Shown here: positions 34,527 to 42,877 of the stretch, in pieces | How positions within the stretch are numbered: position 1 is the first letter of the stretch | Layout of the letters: the number at the start of each line of letters is the position of its first letter | Assembly: GCF_016902615.1 (NCBI RefSeq) | Contig: NZ_JACJMB010000007.1 | Span: 35,895-99,894 of the forward strand | Direction: 5' to 3' | From: Collinsella tanakaei | Lineage (GTDB): Bacteria; Actinomycetota; Coriobacteriia; Coriobacteriales; Coriobacteriaceae | Length of the DNA stretch: 64,000 bases | Notes under the pieces: generated by a model | Database searches by the model: none | What the model saw: the letters and a program-made list of their open reading frames with translations, nothing else | What the model was told of the DNA's origin: nothing | Made by a program: the position numbers and the translations under genes

Positions 34527-34664
34527 AATGGCATCTCCTTTATGGCGTACCCGGTCGCATGCCCTGATGTTGTTTATCCACTGCGCGCGACTCATGCGGC
34601 CGCGAGCCGCGCGTTATTTTATTGTATAGGTATCGTAAGCTGTATAACCTTCGAAAGGTGCCGC

Positions 34665-35708
34665 ATGGAACGTTCTCACCGTCTTCGCGATATTCGCTCC
34701 TTAACCGAGGAGGAAATCGCCGATCTCGTCAAAGAGCTCGGTCAGCCCGCGTTTCGCGCCAAGCAGATCTGCGAATGGATTTTCGCCAAGCAGGCCGGTT
34801 CGTTCGACGAGATGACCAATATCCCGAAGAAGCTGCGTGAAGAGCTCGCTGCCCGATTCACGTTTGCCACCCCTACCGAAATCACGAAGCAGGTTTCCCA
34901 TGACGGCTCGCGCAAGTATCTTCTGCAGTTCGCGGACGGTACCTCCGTTGAGACCGTGGGCATGCCGAGCCGCAACAAGCTCTCGGTCTGCGTCTCGACA
35001 CAGGCGGGCTGTGCTATGGGCTGCGCGTTTTGTGCCACGGGCTTCAACGGCCTCACGCGCTCGCTAACTGCCCGAGAGATTGTCGACCAGGTCATTCATG
35101 TCTCGCGCGATTTCGGTGAGCGCGTCACGAGCGTCGTGTTCATGGGCCAGGGCGAGCCCTTCGTGAACATGGATGCCACGGTCGAAGCGCTCAGGATCCT
35201 CAATGACCCCGACGGCATGGCTATCGGCGCGCGTCACCTAACGGTTTCGACGTGCGGTGTCATCCCCGGCATCCGTCGATTCGCCGAGCTTCCCGAGCAG
35301 TTCACCCTTGCCATCTCGCTCCACTCCGCCGTGCAGAGCACGCGCAACAAGCTTATGCCCGGCGTCAAGAAGTACACGCTGCCGCGCCTCCATGAGGCCA
35401 TTCAGCAGTACGTCGAAAAAACCGGCCGCCGCCCCACCTATGAGTTCGCCATGATTGAGGGAATCAACGACACGAACCCCGAGATGGAAGCCTTGATCGA
35501 CTTCTGCCGCGGCACGCTCTGCCACGTCAATCTCATCCCGCTGAACGACACGCCCGCCTCCCTCATGAAGCCCTCCCCCATGAAGAAGATCGAGACGCTC
35601 CAGAAGCGCCTGCAGGTGCACGGCGTGGAGGCAACCATCCGCAACTCTCGCGGCAACGATATCGACGCTGCCTGTGGACAGCTGAAGCAGAAGCACCTGG
35701 CGCGTTAG
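34665..35708 (+). CDS. rlmN: Dual-specificity 23S rRNA/tRNA (adenine-C2) methyltransferase
   Basis: Radical SAM methyltransferase of 347 residues that methylates A2503 in 23S rRNA and A37 in some tRNAs. The N-terminal domain (FRAKQICEWIFAKQAGSFDEM) precedes the cluster motif CAMGCAFC (CX3CX2C), VFMGQGEPFVNMD and the catalytic C-terminal Cys in DIDAACGQL. Length matches the family. The ATG follows GAAAGGTG. Divergent from ddl; followed by a parS-like site and a terminator. Confidence 0.96.
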   Translation: MERSHRLRDIRSLTEEEIADLVKELGQPAFRAKQICEWIFAKQAGSFDEMTNIPKKLREELAARFTFATPTEITKQVSHDGSRKYLLQFADGTSVETVGMPSRNKLSVCVSTQAGCAMGCAFCATGFNGLTRSLTAREIVDQVIHVSRDFGERVTSVVFMGQGEPFVNMDATVEALRILNDPDGMAIGARHLTVSTCGVIPGIRRFAELPEQFTLAISLHSAVQSTRNKLMPGVKKYTLPRLHEAIQQYVEKTGRRPTYEFAMIEGINDTNPEMEALIDFCRGTLCHVNLIPLNDTPASLMKPSPMKKIETLQKRLQVHGVEATIRNSRGNDIDAACGQLKQKHLAR

Positions 35709-35718
35709 GCATCATACA

Positions 35719-35734
35719 TGTTTCATGTGAAACA
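35719..35734. promoter_or_regulatory. parS-like site 1
   Basis: Sixteen bases matching the ParB-binding consensus TGTTTCACGTGAAACA except for one central C-to-T change. It lies between rlmN and the terminator. Confidence 0.6.
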
Positions 35735-35747
35735 TGTTCGCCTGCAA

Positions 35748-35778
35748 AAAGGCCGAGTTCACAAGGAACTCGGCCTTT
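35748..35778. terminator. Bidirectional terminator, rlmN / parB unit
   Basis: A perfect 13-bp stem (35748-35760 with 35766-35778) with a 5-base loop and T-runs on both strands. Confidence 0.9.
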
Positions 35779-35816
35779 TATATTTACTGTTTACTAATTA
35801 GTAATTTTTACTATTT

Positions 35817-36071
35817 CTAGTAACCCAGTGTCTCCCATTGATTCTCAACCCACTCTTGGTTGATCTTCGGATTCTTGGTGAGCTGAGCGGTGCGCAGGGC
35901 GACATCCTCAGTCATGTCACCGACCTTTTTCTTGGATGTCTGGTACATATCTTTAGCCCCGCGCGTCAACCTTCCGCGAAACTCCTCATCAGTTGCGACC
36001 TTATAGCCGATAAATGCACCAGCGGCAACCACAAGCCCAGCTATAACTCCCCCGAGAATCCTAGTCTTCAT
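35817..36071 (-). CDS. Small membrane protein (YtxH-like)
   Basis: Protein of 84 residues. An N-terminal membrane helix (ILGGVIAGLVVAAGAFIGY) is followed by a charged helical tail with FRGRLTRGAKDMYQTSKKKV. This resembles the YtxH/gas-vesicle-like stress protein group, whose role is unclear. The ATG lies inside the last codons of parB (11-base overlap) with GGAGG just upstream, so it is translated together with parB. It is the last gene of the par unit. Confidence 0.75.
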   Translation of the reverse strand: MKTRILGGVIAGLVVAAGAFIGYKVATDEEFRGRLTRGAKDMYQTSKKKVGDMTEDVALRTAQLTKNPKINQEWVENQWETLGY

Positions 36072-36951
36072 CCTCAACCTCCGATACCGTTGAGTCATTC
36101 ATGACACGGTTCAAGATGCCTGCGAGTTCCTCTTCATCCTTGAACTCGATCTCTATCTTGTTTTTCCCGCGCGAAGACTTAACTTTCACGTTGGTGTTGA
36201 ATACCTGACGGAGAACACGAGCCGCCTTCTTATAGGACTGAGGCGTCACCGGTCGAGGAGTTTTAGGTGTATCTCCGACAGAAAACAACGGTGCAAGGTT
36301 TTCAGTCGCTCGAACGGACAAACCCTCTTTTACAACCTTATCCGCCAGCTTGATTCGCTGTTCTTCAAACGGAACAGCAAGAATGGCTCGCGCATGGCCG
36401 GCGGTCAACTTGCCCTCGAACAAAAGATCTTGAACGTGCTGAGGAAGATCCAGCAGGCGAAGAGAATTGGTGATAGTGGAGCGAGACTTCGACACCGCCC
36501 TAGACAGAGCCTCCTGAGTCATCCCGCTCGCCTTGATGAGCTCACGATACCCTTTTGCCTCTTCAATGGGGTTAAGGTCTGAGCGTTGCAAATTCTCGAT
36601 GAGTGCCAGCTCGAGCATCTGGCTATCATCGACATCGCGAACGATCACAGGCAGCTCGGTCAAACCGGCAATCTTCGATGCTTGGTAGCGGCGCTCACCT
36701 GCGATGATTTCGTATCCGGTCCTATCCTTACGAACCAAGAGCGGCTGTAGAACACCATGGGCACGTATGGACTCGCTGAGCTCCTCGAGTTCCGTTTCAT
36801 TAAAATGGGTACGAGGCTGATTCGGATTTGGATGAATCTCCTCTACCGAGATGATGTTATCCGGCTGCTGCTGGGCACCCGCCTCCGACTGCGCCTCTTG
36901 GATAAGTGATCCAAGTCCACGACCCAACGCTTTCTTTTTCGGACTAGGCAC
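36061..36951 (-). CDS. parB: Chromosome partitioning protein ParB
   Basis: CTPase and parS-binding protein of 296 residues that spreads from parS sites and loads condensin in origin segregation. The N-terminus has the short ParA-contact peptide (KALGRGLGSLI), then the CTP-binding/ParB domain with IIAGERRYQAS and LIENLQRSDLNPIEEA, a central HTH (MTQEALSRAVSKSRSTITN) and a C-terminal dimerisation region. GTG start overlapping the parA stop by eight bases, with AGAGGTGG upstream. Five parS-like sites lie within 3 kb. Confidence 0.96.
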   Translation of the reverse strand: MPSPKKKALGRGLGSLIQEAQSEAGAQQQPDNIISVEEIHPNPNQPRTHFNETELEELSESIRAHGVLQPLLVRKDRTGYEIIAGERRYQASKIAGLTELPVIVRDVDDSQMLELALIENLQRSDLNPIEEAKGYRELIKASGMTQEALSRAVSKSRSTITNSLRLLDLPQHVQDLLFEGKLTAGHARAILAVPFEEQRIKLADKVVKEGLSVRATENLAPLFSVGDTPKTPRPVTPQSYKKAARVLRQVFNTNVKVKSSRGKNKIEIEFKDEEELAGILNRVMNDSTVSEVEDED

Positions 36952-37744
36952 GCTTCACCACCTCTTTCGCAAGAGCCTTGTATGCAAGTGCTCCCTTATT
37001 CTGGGGAGCATAGGTCACCACCGGCATACCGAACGAAGGCGCCTCGGACACCTTGACTGAACGAGGGATGCACGTCTTGAACGCCTTGTCCCCGAAGTAT
37101 CCCTTCACTTCATCCACAACCTGATTAGACAGTGAAGTACGGCCGTCATACATGGTCAGCAGCACGCCAAAGGTATCAAGCGACTTATTGATGCGAGACT
37201 TAACCATCTTCATCGACTCGAGAAGCTTGGTCACACCCTCAAGCGCATAATACTCACATTGGATTGGTATCAATACACTGTCGGCAGCAGTCAATGCGTT
37301 AATCGTTAGCAAGCCAAGCGATGGCGGGCAATCAATAAAGATGAAGTCGAACTCATCCAGGACTGGCTCAAGCAAGTCCTTCAAGCGCGTTTCACGTGCC
37401 ATCGTCGAGACCAGCTCGATTTCTGCGCCAGCAAGCTGAATGGTCGCCGGCACAACATATACTTTCTTGCAATCAGTATCCTGAATGATCTCTTCAACCG
37501 GAACATCATGCAGCAGTGAATCATATACGCAATGGTCCAGCTGCTCCTTTTCGATACCGAGGCCACTCGTAGTGTTCCCCTGTGGGTCGAAATCCACAAC
37601 AAGCACCTTGTAATTAAGTTCTCCAAGGGCAGCAGCTAGGTTAACTGCAGTTGTAGATTTTCCGACTCCGCCCTTCTGATTGATTATGGCAATGACTCGC
37701 GTCGCTTTTGCCGATTTGGAGCGTTTTGTGTCCTTAAATCCCAC
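36944..37744 (-). CDS. parA: Chromosome partitioning ATPase ParA (Soj)
   Basis: Walker-type ATPase of 266 residues working with ParB in origin segregation. The deviant Walker A is INQKGGVGKSTTAVN; VVDFDPQGNTTSGLG and IFIDCPPSLGLLTINAL are the other ATPase motifs. I choose a GTG start at 37744 because AAGGAGG sits six bases upstream; two upstream in-frame ATGs exist, one of them inside a parS-like site, but neither has a ribosome site. parB overlaps its end by eight bases. Confidence 0.95.
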   Translation of the reverse strand: MGFKDTKRSKSAKATRVIAIINQKGGVGKSTTAVNLAAALGELNYKVLVVDFDPQGNTTSGLGIEKEQLDHCVYDSLLHDVPVEEIIQDTDCKKVYVVPATIQLAGAEIELVSTMARETRLKDLLEPVLDEFDFIFIDCPPSLGLLTINALTAADSVLIPIQCEYYALEGVTKLLESMKMVKSRINKSLDTFGVLLTMYDGRTSLSNQVVDEVKGYFGDKAFKTCIPRSVKVSEAPSFGMPVVTYAPQNKGALAYKALAKEVVKRA

Positions 37745-37784
37745 TGCGCCCTCCTTGGTGCACCTTGACTGCATGCTGAAAGCT

Positions 37785-37800
37785 GGTTTCACGTGAAACA
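37785..37800. promoter_or_regulatory. parS-like site 2
   Basis: GGTTTCACGTGAAACA, one edge mismatch from the parS consensus, about 40 bases upstream of the parA GTG. ParB bound here could autoregulate parAB. Confidence 0.8.
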
Positions 37801-37832
37801 TCGCTGTGTATCCGCGTGATTATCGTTCATTA

Positions 37833-37848
37833 TGTTTCACGTGAAACC
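37833..37848. promoter_or_regulatory. parS-like site 3
   Basis: TGTTTCACGTGAAACC, one edge mismatch from the parS consensus, 32 bases from the preceding site. Confidence 0.82.
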
Positions 37849-38424
37849 TGTTCGCAAGATTCACCTAATCCGCTCGGTAAAAAACTTTCGAAGTCCCTAG
37901 CCCAGTTCAAACATCCACCTTACACCAGCAGCTGATAACGGCGTTATGGCTATAAGCTCAATTCACTACGCCACGGCCCTTCATCAATCTTCATTTCCAT
38001 TGTTGGCATATAAAGTAGTTCATCCATGTCGATACAGGCTATTGTGGACACACGTCACTCCCGCTACCTTCAAATAAAAGCAGAACACGCGTGGCGTCAA
38101 AGACACCTCAGCGCGACCACATACATGGTGCTTTGAGGATGTGATAAGCCACTACCAGCTTAACGACGGTACCCCTACTCCCAACTATACGAATTCTGAA
38201 TATGCAGGGCCAACTGTCTTCAAAGTGAGATAGGCTTTAGTCCCCATGCTGTTGAAAGCTGCATCGGCTTTGCCAAATAGCAGTAAACCAGCTTTTGTGA
38301 GCATTAGCTCACCATCTATTTCTACTGAATTTCCAGTCATCACAACATGCCATGTTTTCTATGACTGCAACCTGCACGTTGCAAATTCTTCGTATTAACT
38401 CCGGTGAGCAGGCGAAACACTGGT

Positions 38425-38440
38425 CGTTTCACGTGAAACA
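38425..38440. promoter_or_regulatory. parS-like site 4
   Basis: CGTTTCACGTGAAACA, one edge mismatch from the parS consensus, in the middle of the non-coding region. Confidence 0.8.
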
Positions 38441-39493
38441 TTCCCGCAGGCAACAATCATCCGACTAACTAGCTCGTTTGTCACGATAATCATCTCTGAA
38501 GATTGAATCGTCTCGAATAGAATCGAAGATCAACAAACGAGCACCTATCATGCGCGATAACACAACATAATCGAGCAAGTGGTCTTCTTACGCGAAAGTC
38601 GCAGTAGAAATATGGCAATGGGCTCGCATTCAGTACAAAAGGCTCCTCAAAACTCGCATCGCTCTAATGAATAAATCAACAGTTTAATAGCAACAATAGC
38701 GTCTAACCCATGGGGACCATGTCAGACGGTCAATGACAGGCCAAGGGGTGAACGAGTGATAATCGCTGCATCAGTTCGAATGAGGTGAGACATGAAGACG
38801 CATGCACTTAACGCGAAGGTATCCAACGCATCTGAACCCATATACCGACTTATCAGCTCAATAACTTCAATATCGCTAGATTGAAAACACCTGTATGGTG
38901 TTCCCGATCATTGTATTGTGTGGGCGAAAAACATGACGAACGCGGATCGAGATCCAAAAGATGTACCGCCCAGCACGCATCAGCTCCAATCTGCTTATCA
39001 AACAACACTCTTTTGCAAAGTACTGATCCTTCCAGGGCCGTGGTGCCCGACAGACCCGATTACGACACAGCAGCATGATCGACAGTGTGGATGCAGAGCC
39101 CTGTATTCTCACCGCATCACAGATTGGCACCCGGCACTGCATAGCATGAACCGATCAACCGCTGGGGGTTTGGCCCAACAATCGGTGTGCATGGCTCCAA
39201 TCTGCCTCAGGGCCATGCACCAACACTCAGGTTCACGGGCCCCGCAGAAAAGGCTGAAACCAGGGCAACCGATTACTCGCGAACGTGCATCACCTTGGAT
39301 GGAGTGTTGTTGACCAAATGCAAGCGGTGAGCTTGTCCCTCCTCCGATATGCAATACATCGATGAGATACGAGCGCTCAATGAGAGAACGTCAGGACACC
39401 CGCGGCGGCTTTAGATACATCAATCTAGAACACGAAGCTCAGATCTATCACTTATTGTGGAGTAGTCATCCGACAGAATGGTGTCAAACAAAA

Positions 39494-39525
39494 GTGCCCG
39501 GTGTTTCACGTGAAACACCGGGCAC
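39494..39525 (-). terminator. rsmG terminator containing parS
   Basis: A perfect 32-bp palindrome starting five bases after the rsmG stop, followed on the minus strand by TTTTGTTTG. The loopless hairpin plus T-run fits an intrinsic terminator, and its core is the perfect parS. Confidence 0.7.
39502..39517. promoter_or_regulatory. parS site 5 (perfect)
   Basis: Exact TGTTTCACGTGAAACA. It is the centre of the 32-bp palindrome that also looks like the rsmG terminator. Confidence 0.92.
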
Positions 39526-39529
39526 CCAC

Positions 39530-40300
39530 TTACGCAAGAGGTTGCTTTCGGGCCATGCCGTCAGCGCGCGGAAGCTTGACGGAAGGCTTATGGAGGAGCC
39601 TGAAGTCGTAAATCTCTCTATGACCATAGCCCCCAGGCAAATCGATACTATGAACGTCATACAGTTCGAATCCGCAAAGGCGAGCAGCCTTGCGACCACG
39701 CTCCACCTCGTCCTCGTCAGGATTGCCCTTGGACACCAAGAGCTGACCGCCCCGCTGAAGCAGCGGGGCCGCATACTCAAGTAGGATGGGCAACTGAGCT
39801 AAAGCACGTGCAACCACCACATCAGCCTCGGCGCGATGCGACTGGGCAAAGGTTTCCAGCCGATCATGCACCGCAGTAAGGTTGGAAAGGCCCAACTGCC
39901 CAATTATCGCGTTAACTGCTTTGACCTTCTTCCCCACTGAGTCCAAGAGGACACCATGCTGTCCGGTGATAATGCCAAGAGGCACACCGGGGAACCCAGC
40001 TCCCGTTCCCATATCGACAAAGGAGAACTGCTCGACGGCAAGAAAAGGAATCAGGGTCAGCGAATCAAGGATGTGGAGCGTCAGGGCATCCTCAAGATCA
40101 GTAATGCGCGTGAGATTGATATAGCTGTTGATCTGATCAACATACAGCAGATGCTCGATGCAAGCCGCCACTTGAGCACAGGACATCTCGACCCCAATCC
40201 CCTGGGCCAAGTCATTCAGACGAGAGCAGAGAGACTCCATGCGGTCAGGTGAAATCTCAAGCGGCTGAAGCACAATGGATCGAGCAGAAGACTCAGTCAT
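39530..40300 (-). CDS. rsmG: 16S rRNA (guanine527-N7)-methyltransferase
   Basis: SAM-dependent methyltransferase of 256 residues acting on 16S rRNA (formerly GidB). Motif I is FVDMGTGAGFPGVPLGI, followed by LLDSVGKKVKAVNAI and the VVVARALAQLP strand. A TTG four codons upstream is in frame, but the ATG at 40300 has GGAGTG just upstream. The jag terminator lies between it and jag, so it probably has its own promoter. Its usual place next to parA supports the call. Confidence 0.94.
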   Translation of the reverse strand: MTESSARSIVLQPLEISPDRMESLCSRLNDLAQGIGVEMSCAQVAACIEHLLYVDQINSYINLTRITDLEDALTLHILDSLTLIPFLAVEQFSFVDMGTGAGFPGVPLGIITGQHGVLLDSVGKKVKAVNAIIGQLGLSNLTAVHDRLETFAQSHRAEADVVVARALAQLPILLEYAAPLLQRGGQLLVSKGNPDEDEVERGRKAARLCGFELYDVHSIDLPGGYGHREIYDFRLLHKPSVKLPRADGMARKQPLA

Positions 40301-40361
40301 AAGACACTCCAATTAAGAAGAAACTGACAGAAATCAGTGTAGCAAGAACTTCAGACAAAAA

Positions 40362-40390
40362 AGAGGGACGCACGAACCGTACGTCCCTCT
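40362..40390 (-). terminator. Terminator after jag
   Basis: A 9-bp stem (40362-40370 with 40382-40390) with a TTTTTT run after it on the minus strand. Confidence 0.85.
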
Positions 40391-40411
40391 CAACATCGCA
40401 ATCGTCAAACG

Positions 40412-40966
40412 TTAGCGAAGCGTGATGACAACGCGCCTCTCAGGATCGGAACCCTCGGAGTGAGTGTCCACCCGAGCATTATCGCGGAGCGCGATGTGTA
40501 CCAGGCGGCGCTCATAGGCAGACATCGGGGGCAGCGATACAGACATGTGCTGGCGCACCGCGCGGGAAGCGGCGGAGTGAGCCATGGAGATGACCTTGTC
40601 ATGTCGACGGCTCTTGTACCCCTCAACATCAACCGCGACGGGGTAGCGGAAGCCCAGCTTACGGCTCACCAGAAGCGAGAACAGCGTCTGCAGCGACTCG
40701 AGCGTCTTGCCATGGCGGCCGATGAGCACCGCAAGATCAGGAGCGGTAACGTCGAGAATCAGCTCGCCCTCATCGCCATCGTACTCATCAATGGGAGAAT
40801 CCTGGGCGTCAAAATAGAACAGCAGGTCGCGAAGGACAGACACCGCGAGGTCGGCAATGGTGTCGAGCTCTTCGTCAGTCAGCGCCTCGCCGGCCTTATA
40901 ACGCGCAGCAAGCTGAGCGTACTCGCCCGTAACCTCCTCAGTTTTCTCGTGAAGCTCTTCAGACAT
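40412..40966 (-). CDS. khpB: KhpB/Jag family RNA-binding protein
   Basis: RNA-binding protein of 184 residues. The KH domain (about 70-150) has the GXXG-type loop in VLIGRHGKTLESLQ; the C-terminal R3H domain reads MSAYERRLVHIALRDN. The usual N-terminal Jag_N domain is absent and replaced by a short acidic helix. In other bacteria KhpB works with KhpA in RNA binding and cell-elongation control. The ATG follows GGAGTG. Its position between yidC and rsmG is the conserved one. Confidence 0.92.
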   Translation of the reverse strand: MSEELHEKTEEVTGEYAQLAARYKAGEALTDEELDTIADLAVSVLRDLLFYFDAQDSPIDEYDGDEGELILDVTAPDLAVLIGRHGKTLESLQTLFSLLVSRKLGFRYPVAVDVEGYKSRRHDKVISMAHSAASRAVRQHMSVSLPPMSAYERRLVHIALRDNARVDTHSEGSDPERRVVITLR

Positions 40967-41005
40967 CTTACACTCCATTAGTTAGGTACCTAATAACAGT
41001 CAGCA

Positions 41006-41776
41006 CTACTTCTTCTTGTGCGGACGCTGCTTGCGCTCGCGACGCACGACGTCGACCTCGATGGGCGCATTAGCCATGCGCTCCTCCTCCTCGGCCTTCG
41101 CCTTGTCGATGACGCGCTGGGTCACGAACAGCTGCTGGACGACCTGCCAAGCAGAAGAGACGTCGTAATACAGAAGAACACCGGCGGGCAGGCCCCAGCC
41201 GACCCACAGCATCATGACGGTCATGACGACCGCGGTCATGCGCATGGTAGACGCCTGCTGGCCCGTCTGGTTGCGGGACATCCACAGCTGCGGGATGAGC
41301 GTAAGGACCGCGAACAGGATCAGAGCGATCAGATACGGCGCGGAGACGGCCAGGCCCTCACCGAAGGTGCCCGCAGGGGTAGCCTGAAGATCGGGCAGGA
41401 TGTTGTAGAACGAGAAGTTCTCACCGGAAAAGTACTGGGGAAGGTTCCTCAGCAGCGTGAAGAGCGCGAACAGGATCGGCATCTGGATAAGCAAGGGCAG
41501 GCAGCCGCCGAAGGGGTTGAACTTGTTCTCGGAGTAGAACTTCTGCATCTCCTCGGCCTGACGCTGCGGGTCGTCAGCGTAGCGCTCCTGGATCTCCATC
41601 ATCTTGGGCTGCAGGACCTGCATGCGCGCCGTCGATTTGGACGATTTGACCATGAGCGGCGTCAGGAGCAGACGGATGATGACCACCAGGATGATGATCG
41701 AAAGGCCCCAGTCGACCGCAAAACCCTGAATGAGCTTGAGAATCTGGAAGAGAATGTTGACTATCCAGTCCCACAT
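41006..41776 (-). CDS. yidC: Membrane protein insertase YidC/Oxa1
   Basis: Insertase of 256 residues for the cytoplasmic membrane, of the short Gram-positive type without the large periplasmic domain. Hydrophobic segments lie near 20-45, 100-115, 145-170 and 180-215. Conserved pieces include IIRLLLTPLMVKSSKS, with the Arg that lies in the hydrophilic groove, and NPFGGCLPLLIQMPILFALF. The tail is strongly basic (RRERKQRPHKKK), which suits ribosome contact. Followed by jag at 39 bases. Confidence 0.95.
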   Translation of the reverse strand: MWDWIVNILFQILKLIQGFAVDWGLSIIILVVIIRLLLTPLMVKSSKSTARMQVLQPKMMEIQERYADDPQRQAEEMQKFYSENKFNPFGGCLPLLIQMPILFALFTLLRNLPQYFSGENFSFYNILPDLQATPAGTFGEGLAVSAPYLIALILFAVLTLIPQLWMSRNQTGQQASTMRMTAVVMTVMMLWVGWGLPAGVLLYYDVSSAWQVVQQLFVTQRVIDKAKAEEEERMANAPIEVDVVRRERKQRPHKKK

Positions 41777-41809
41777 GTGAAATTACCTCCGAATGTTGCA
41801 AGCGCCGTG

Positions 41810-42052
41810 TTACGGCACGGGGTCGTATCCGCCGTCGTGAAGCGGATTGCAGCGCAAAATGCGCCGTAATCCCAACCAGCACCCCTTGAGCAGGCCGTAT
41901 TTCTGAATGGCCTCGAGGGTGTACTGAGAGCACGACGGGATGTAGATGCAGGCGTTGGGCAGCATCGGCGAGATGGTGCGTTGGTAAAAGCGCACCGCTG
42001 CAACGCCCAGGCGTCGCGGCAGGTGCGCAAGAACATTAGCTTTGTTGTCCAT
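41810..42052 (-). CDS. yidD: Membrane protein insertion efficiency factor YidD
   Basis: Small protein of 80 residues with the DUF37/YidD pattern: [24 protein letters not shown] with its Cys, and [14 protein letters not shown] at the end. It helps YidC-dependent insertion in E. coli. Its start overlaps the end of rnpA by 17 bases, a conserved arrangement that implies coupling. Confidence 0.94.
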   Translation of the reverse strand: MDNKANVLAHLPRRLGVAAVRFYQRTISPMLPNACIYIPSCSQYTLEAIQKYGLLKGCWLGLRRILRCNPLHDGGYDPVP

Positions 42053-42374
42053 CTAAGCCTGCCCGTGTGCACAGCGATGTAAGGGCGGCCTGCAGCTCGC
42101 ATGGAGAAGCTGTTCGCGATCGATTCGTCGCGAACAGGATGACGTCATACCCGTCGCGAGGGAACTCGCAGGCACGGGCAGCCTCACGCAAAACGCGCTT
42201 CGAGCGGTTGCGCACGACGGCGCAACCAAGGCGCTTTGCAGCAACGAAGGCGACCCGCCCGGGATCGCCTTCGTTGACGGATTCGCATGCGATCATACGC
42301 ATCAGAGGATGCTTGTAGCTTCTCCCCTGGTGAAAGACGCGCTCGAATTCCAAGCGAGACTTTATCGTCCTCAT
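42036..42374 (-). CDS. rnpA: Ribonuclease P protein component
   Basis: Basic protein subunit of RNase P, 112 residues, which helps the catalytic RNA process pre-tRNA 5' ends. The family signature is near-complete: [23 protein letters not shown], preceded by the [12 protein letters not shown] start. It lies 15 bases after rpmH, in the same operon. Confidence 0.95.
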   Translation of the reverse strand: MRTIKSRLEFERVFHQGRSYKHPLMRMIACESVNEGDPGRVAFVAAKRLGCAVVRNRSKRVLREAARACEFPRDGYDVILFATNRSRTASPCELQAALTSLCTRAGLDGQQS

Positions 42375-42389
42375 GCGAGAAGCATTGTC

Positions 42390-42533
42390 TTAGTTATCGC
42401 TAACGGTAAGACGCTTGCGGCCCTTGGCACGACGACGGGCGAGCACGGCGCGACCGCCCTTGGTGGCCATACGGGCGCGGAAGCCGTGGGTCTTGGCGCG
42501 CTTACGCTTGTTAGGCTGATACGTACGCTTCAT
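42390..42533 (-). CDS. rpmH: 50S ribosomal protein L34
   Basis: Ribosomal protein of 47 residues, very basic: [20 protein letters not shown] and then [19 protein letters not shown], as in all L34 proteins. AGGAGG sits nine bases before the ATG. It is the first gene of the rpmH-rnpA-yidD-yidC-jag operon. Confidence 0.97.
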   Translation of the reverse strand: MKRTYQPNKRKRAKTHGFRARMATKGGRAVLARRRAKGRKRLTVSDN

Positions 42534-42877
42534 GGTTGACATCCTCCTGCTGCAATTTAGTGCTGTTTGCACGGTATAGACACGTGAGCTTGAAGATTGT
42601 AGGGAAAATGGAACGACGATGTCAATAAATGCAAGCTAAATGTACGTATTCCCTTCATCTCAGCGCATGAACTACATACTGGCCCACCCAACGATTTCAG
42701 ACCTTTCAGAAGCTTTCACCGACTTTTCCACAGGCCAGATGGAAAGTGTTAATAACTTTTCATCCGTTTTCGATACTTTTCAACAAGTTGGGAAAAGTTG
42801 TTGAAAGCTGCAAAACCTCTCGCAACAAGCTGATATGCTTGTGCCACCGCGCCCCTTCGAAGATTGCGACTCCGCCC
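42534..42877. other. Divergent gap, rpmH / dnaA arm
   Basis: 344 bases with promoters for both arms expected. It holds a TTTTCCACA DnaA-box-like nonamer (42724-42732) and an AT-rich stretch near 42745-42800 with repeated TTTTCAAC/GTTGAAA words. It could be a second DnaA-bound part of the origin or an autoregulatory site. Confidence 0.5.

Larger units (their letters stand above)
37745..39493. other. Large non-coding region with parS-like sites
   Basis: About 1.75 kb between parA and rsmG. It is visibly more AT-rich than its surroundings, and no frame shows codon bias, a ribosome site and a recognisable protein together. It contains parS-like sites 2-4. I saw no tRNA or good TTATCCACA box. Possibly a centromere-like loading zone; decayed genes are an alternative. 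Confidence 0.6.

Noticed and set aside
38876..39354. Open frames of 80-130 codons in the parA-rsmG gap
   Set aside because: Mutually overlapping on both strands, Cys- and Arg-rich without pattern, no ribosome sites.
42534..42877. Main oriC in the rpmH-dnaA arm gap
   Set aside because: Only one weak DnaA-box-like nonamer; the dnaA-dnaN gap has a perfect box, two near-boxes and an AT-rich stretch.
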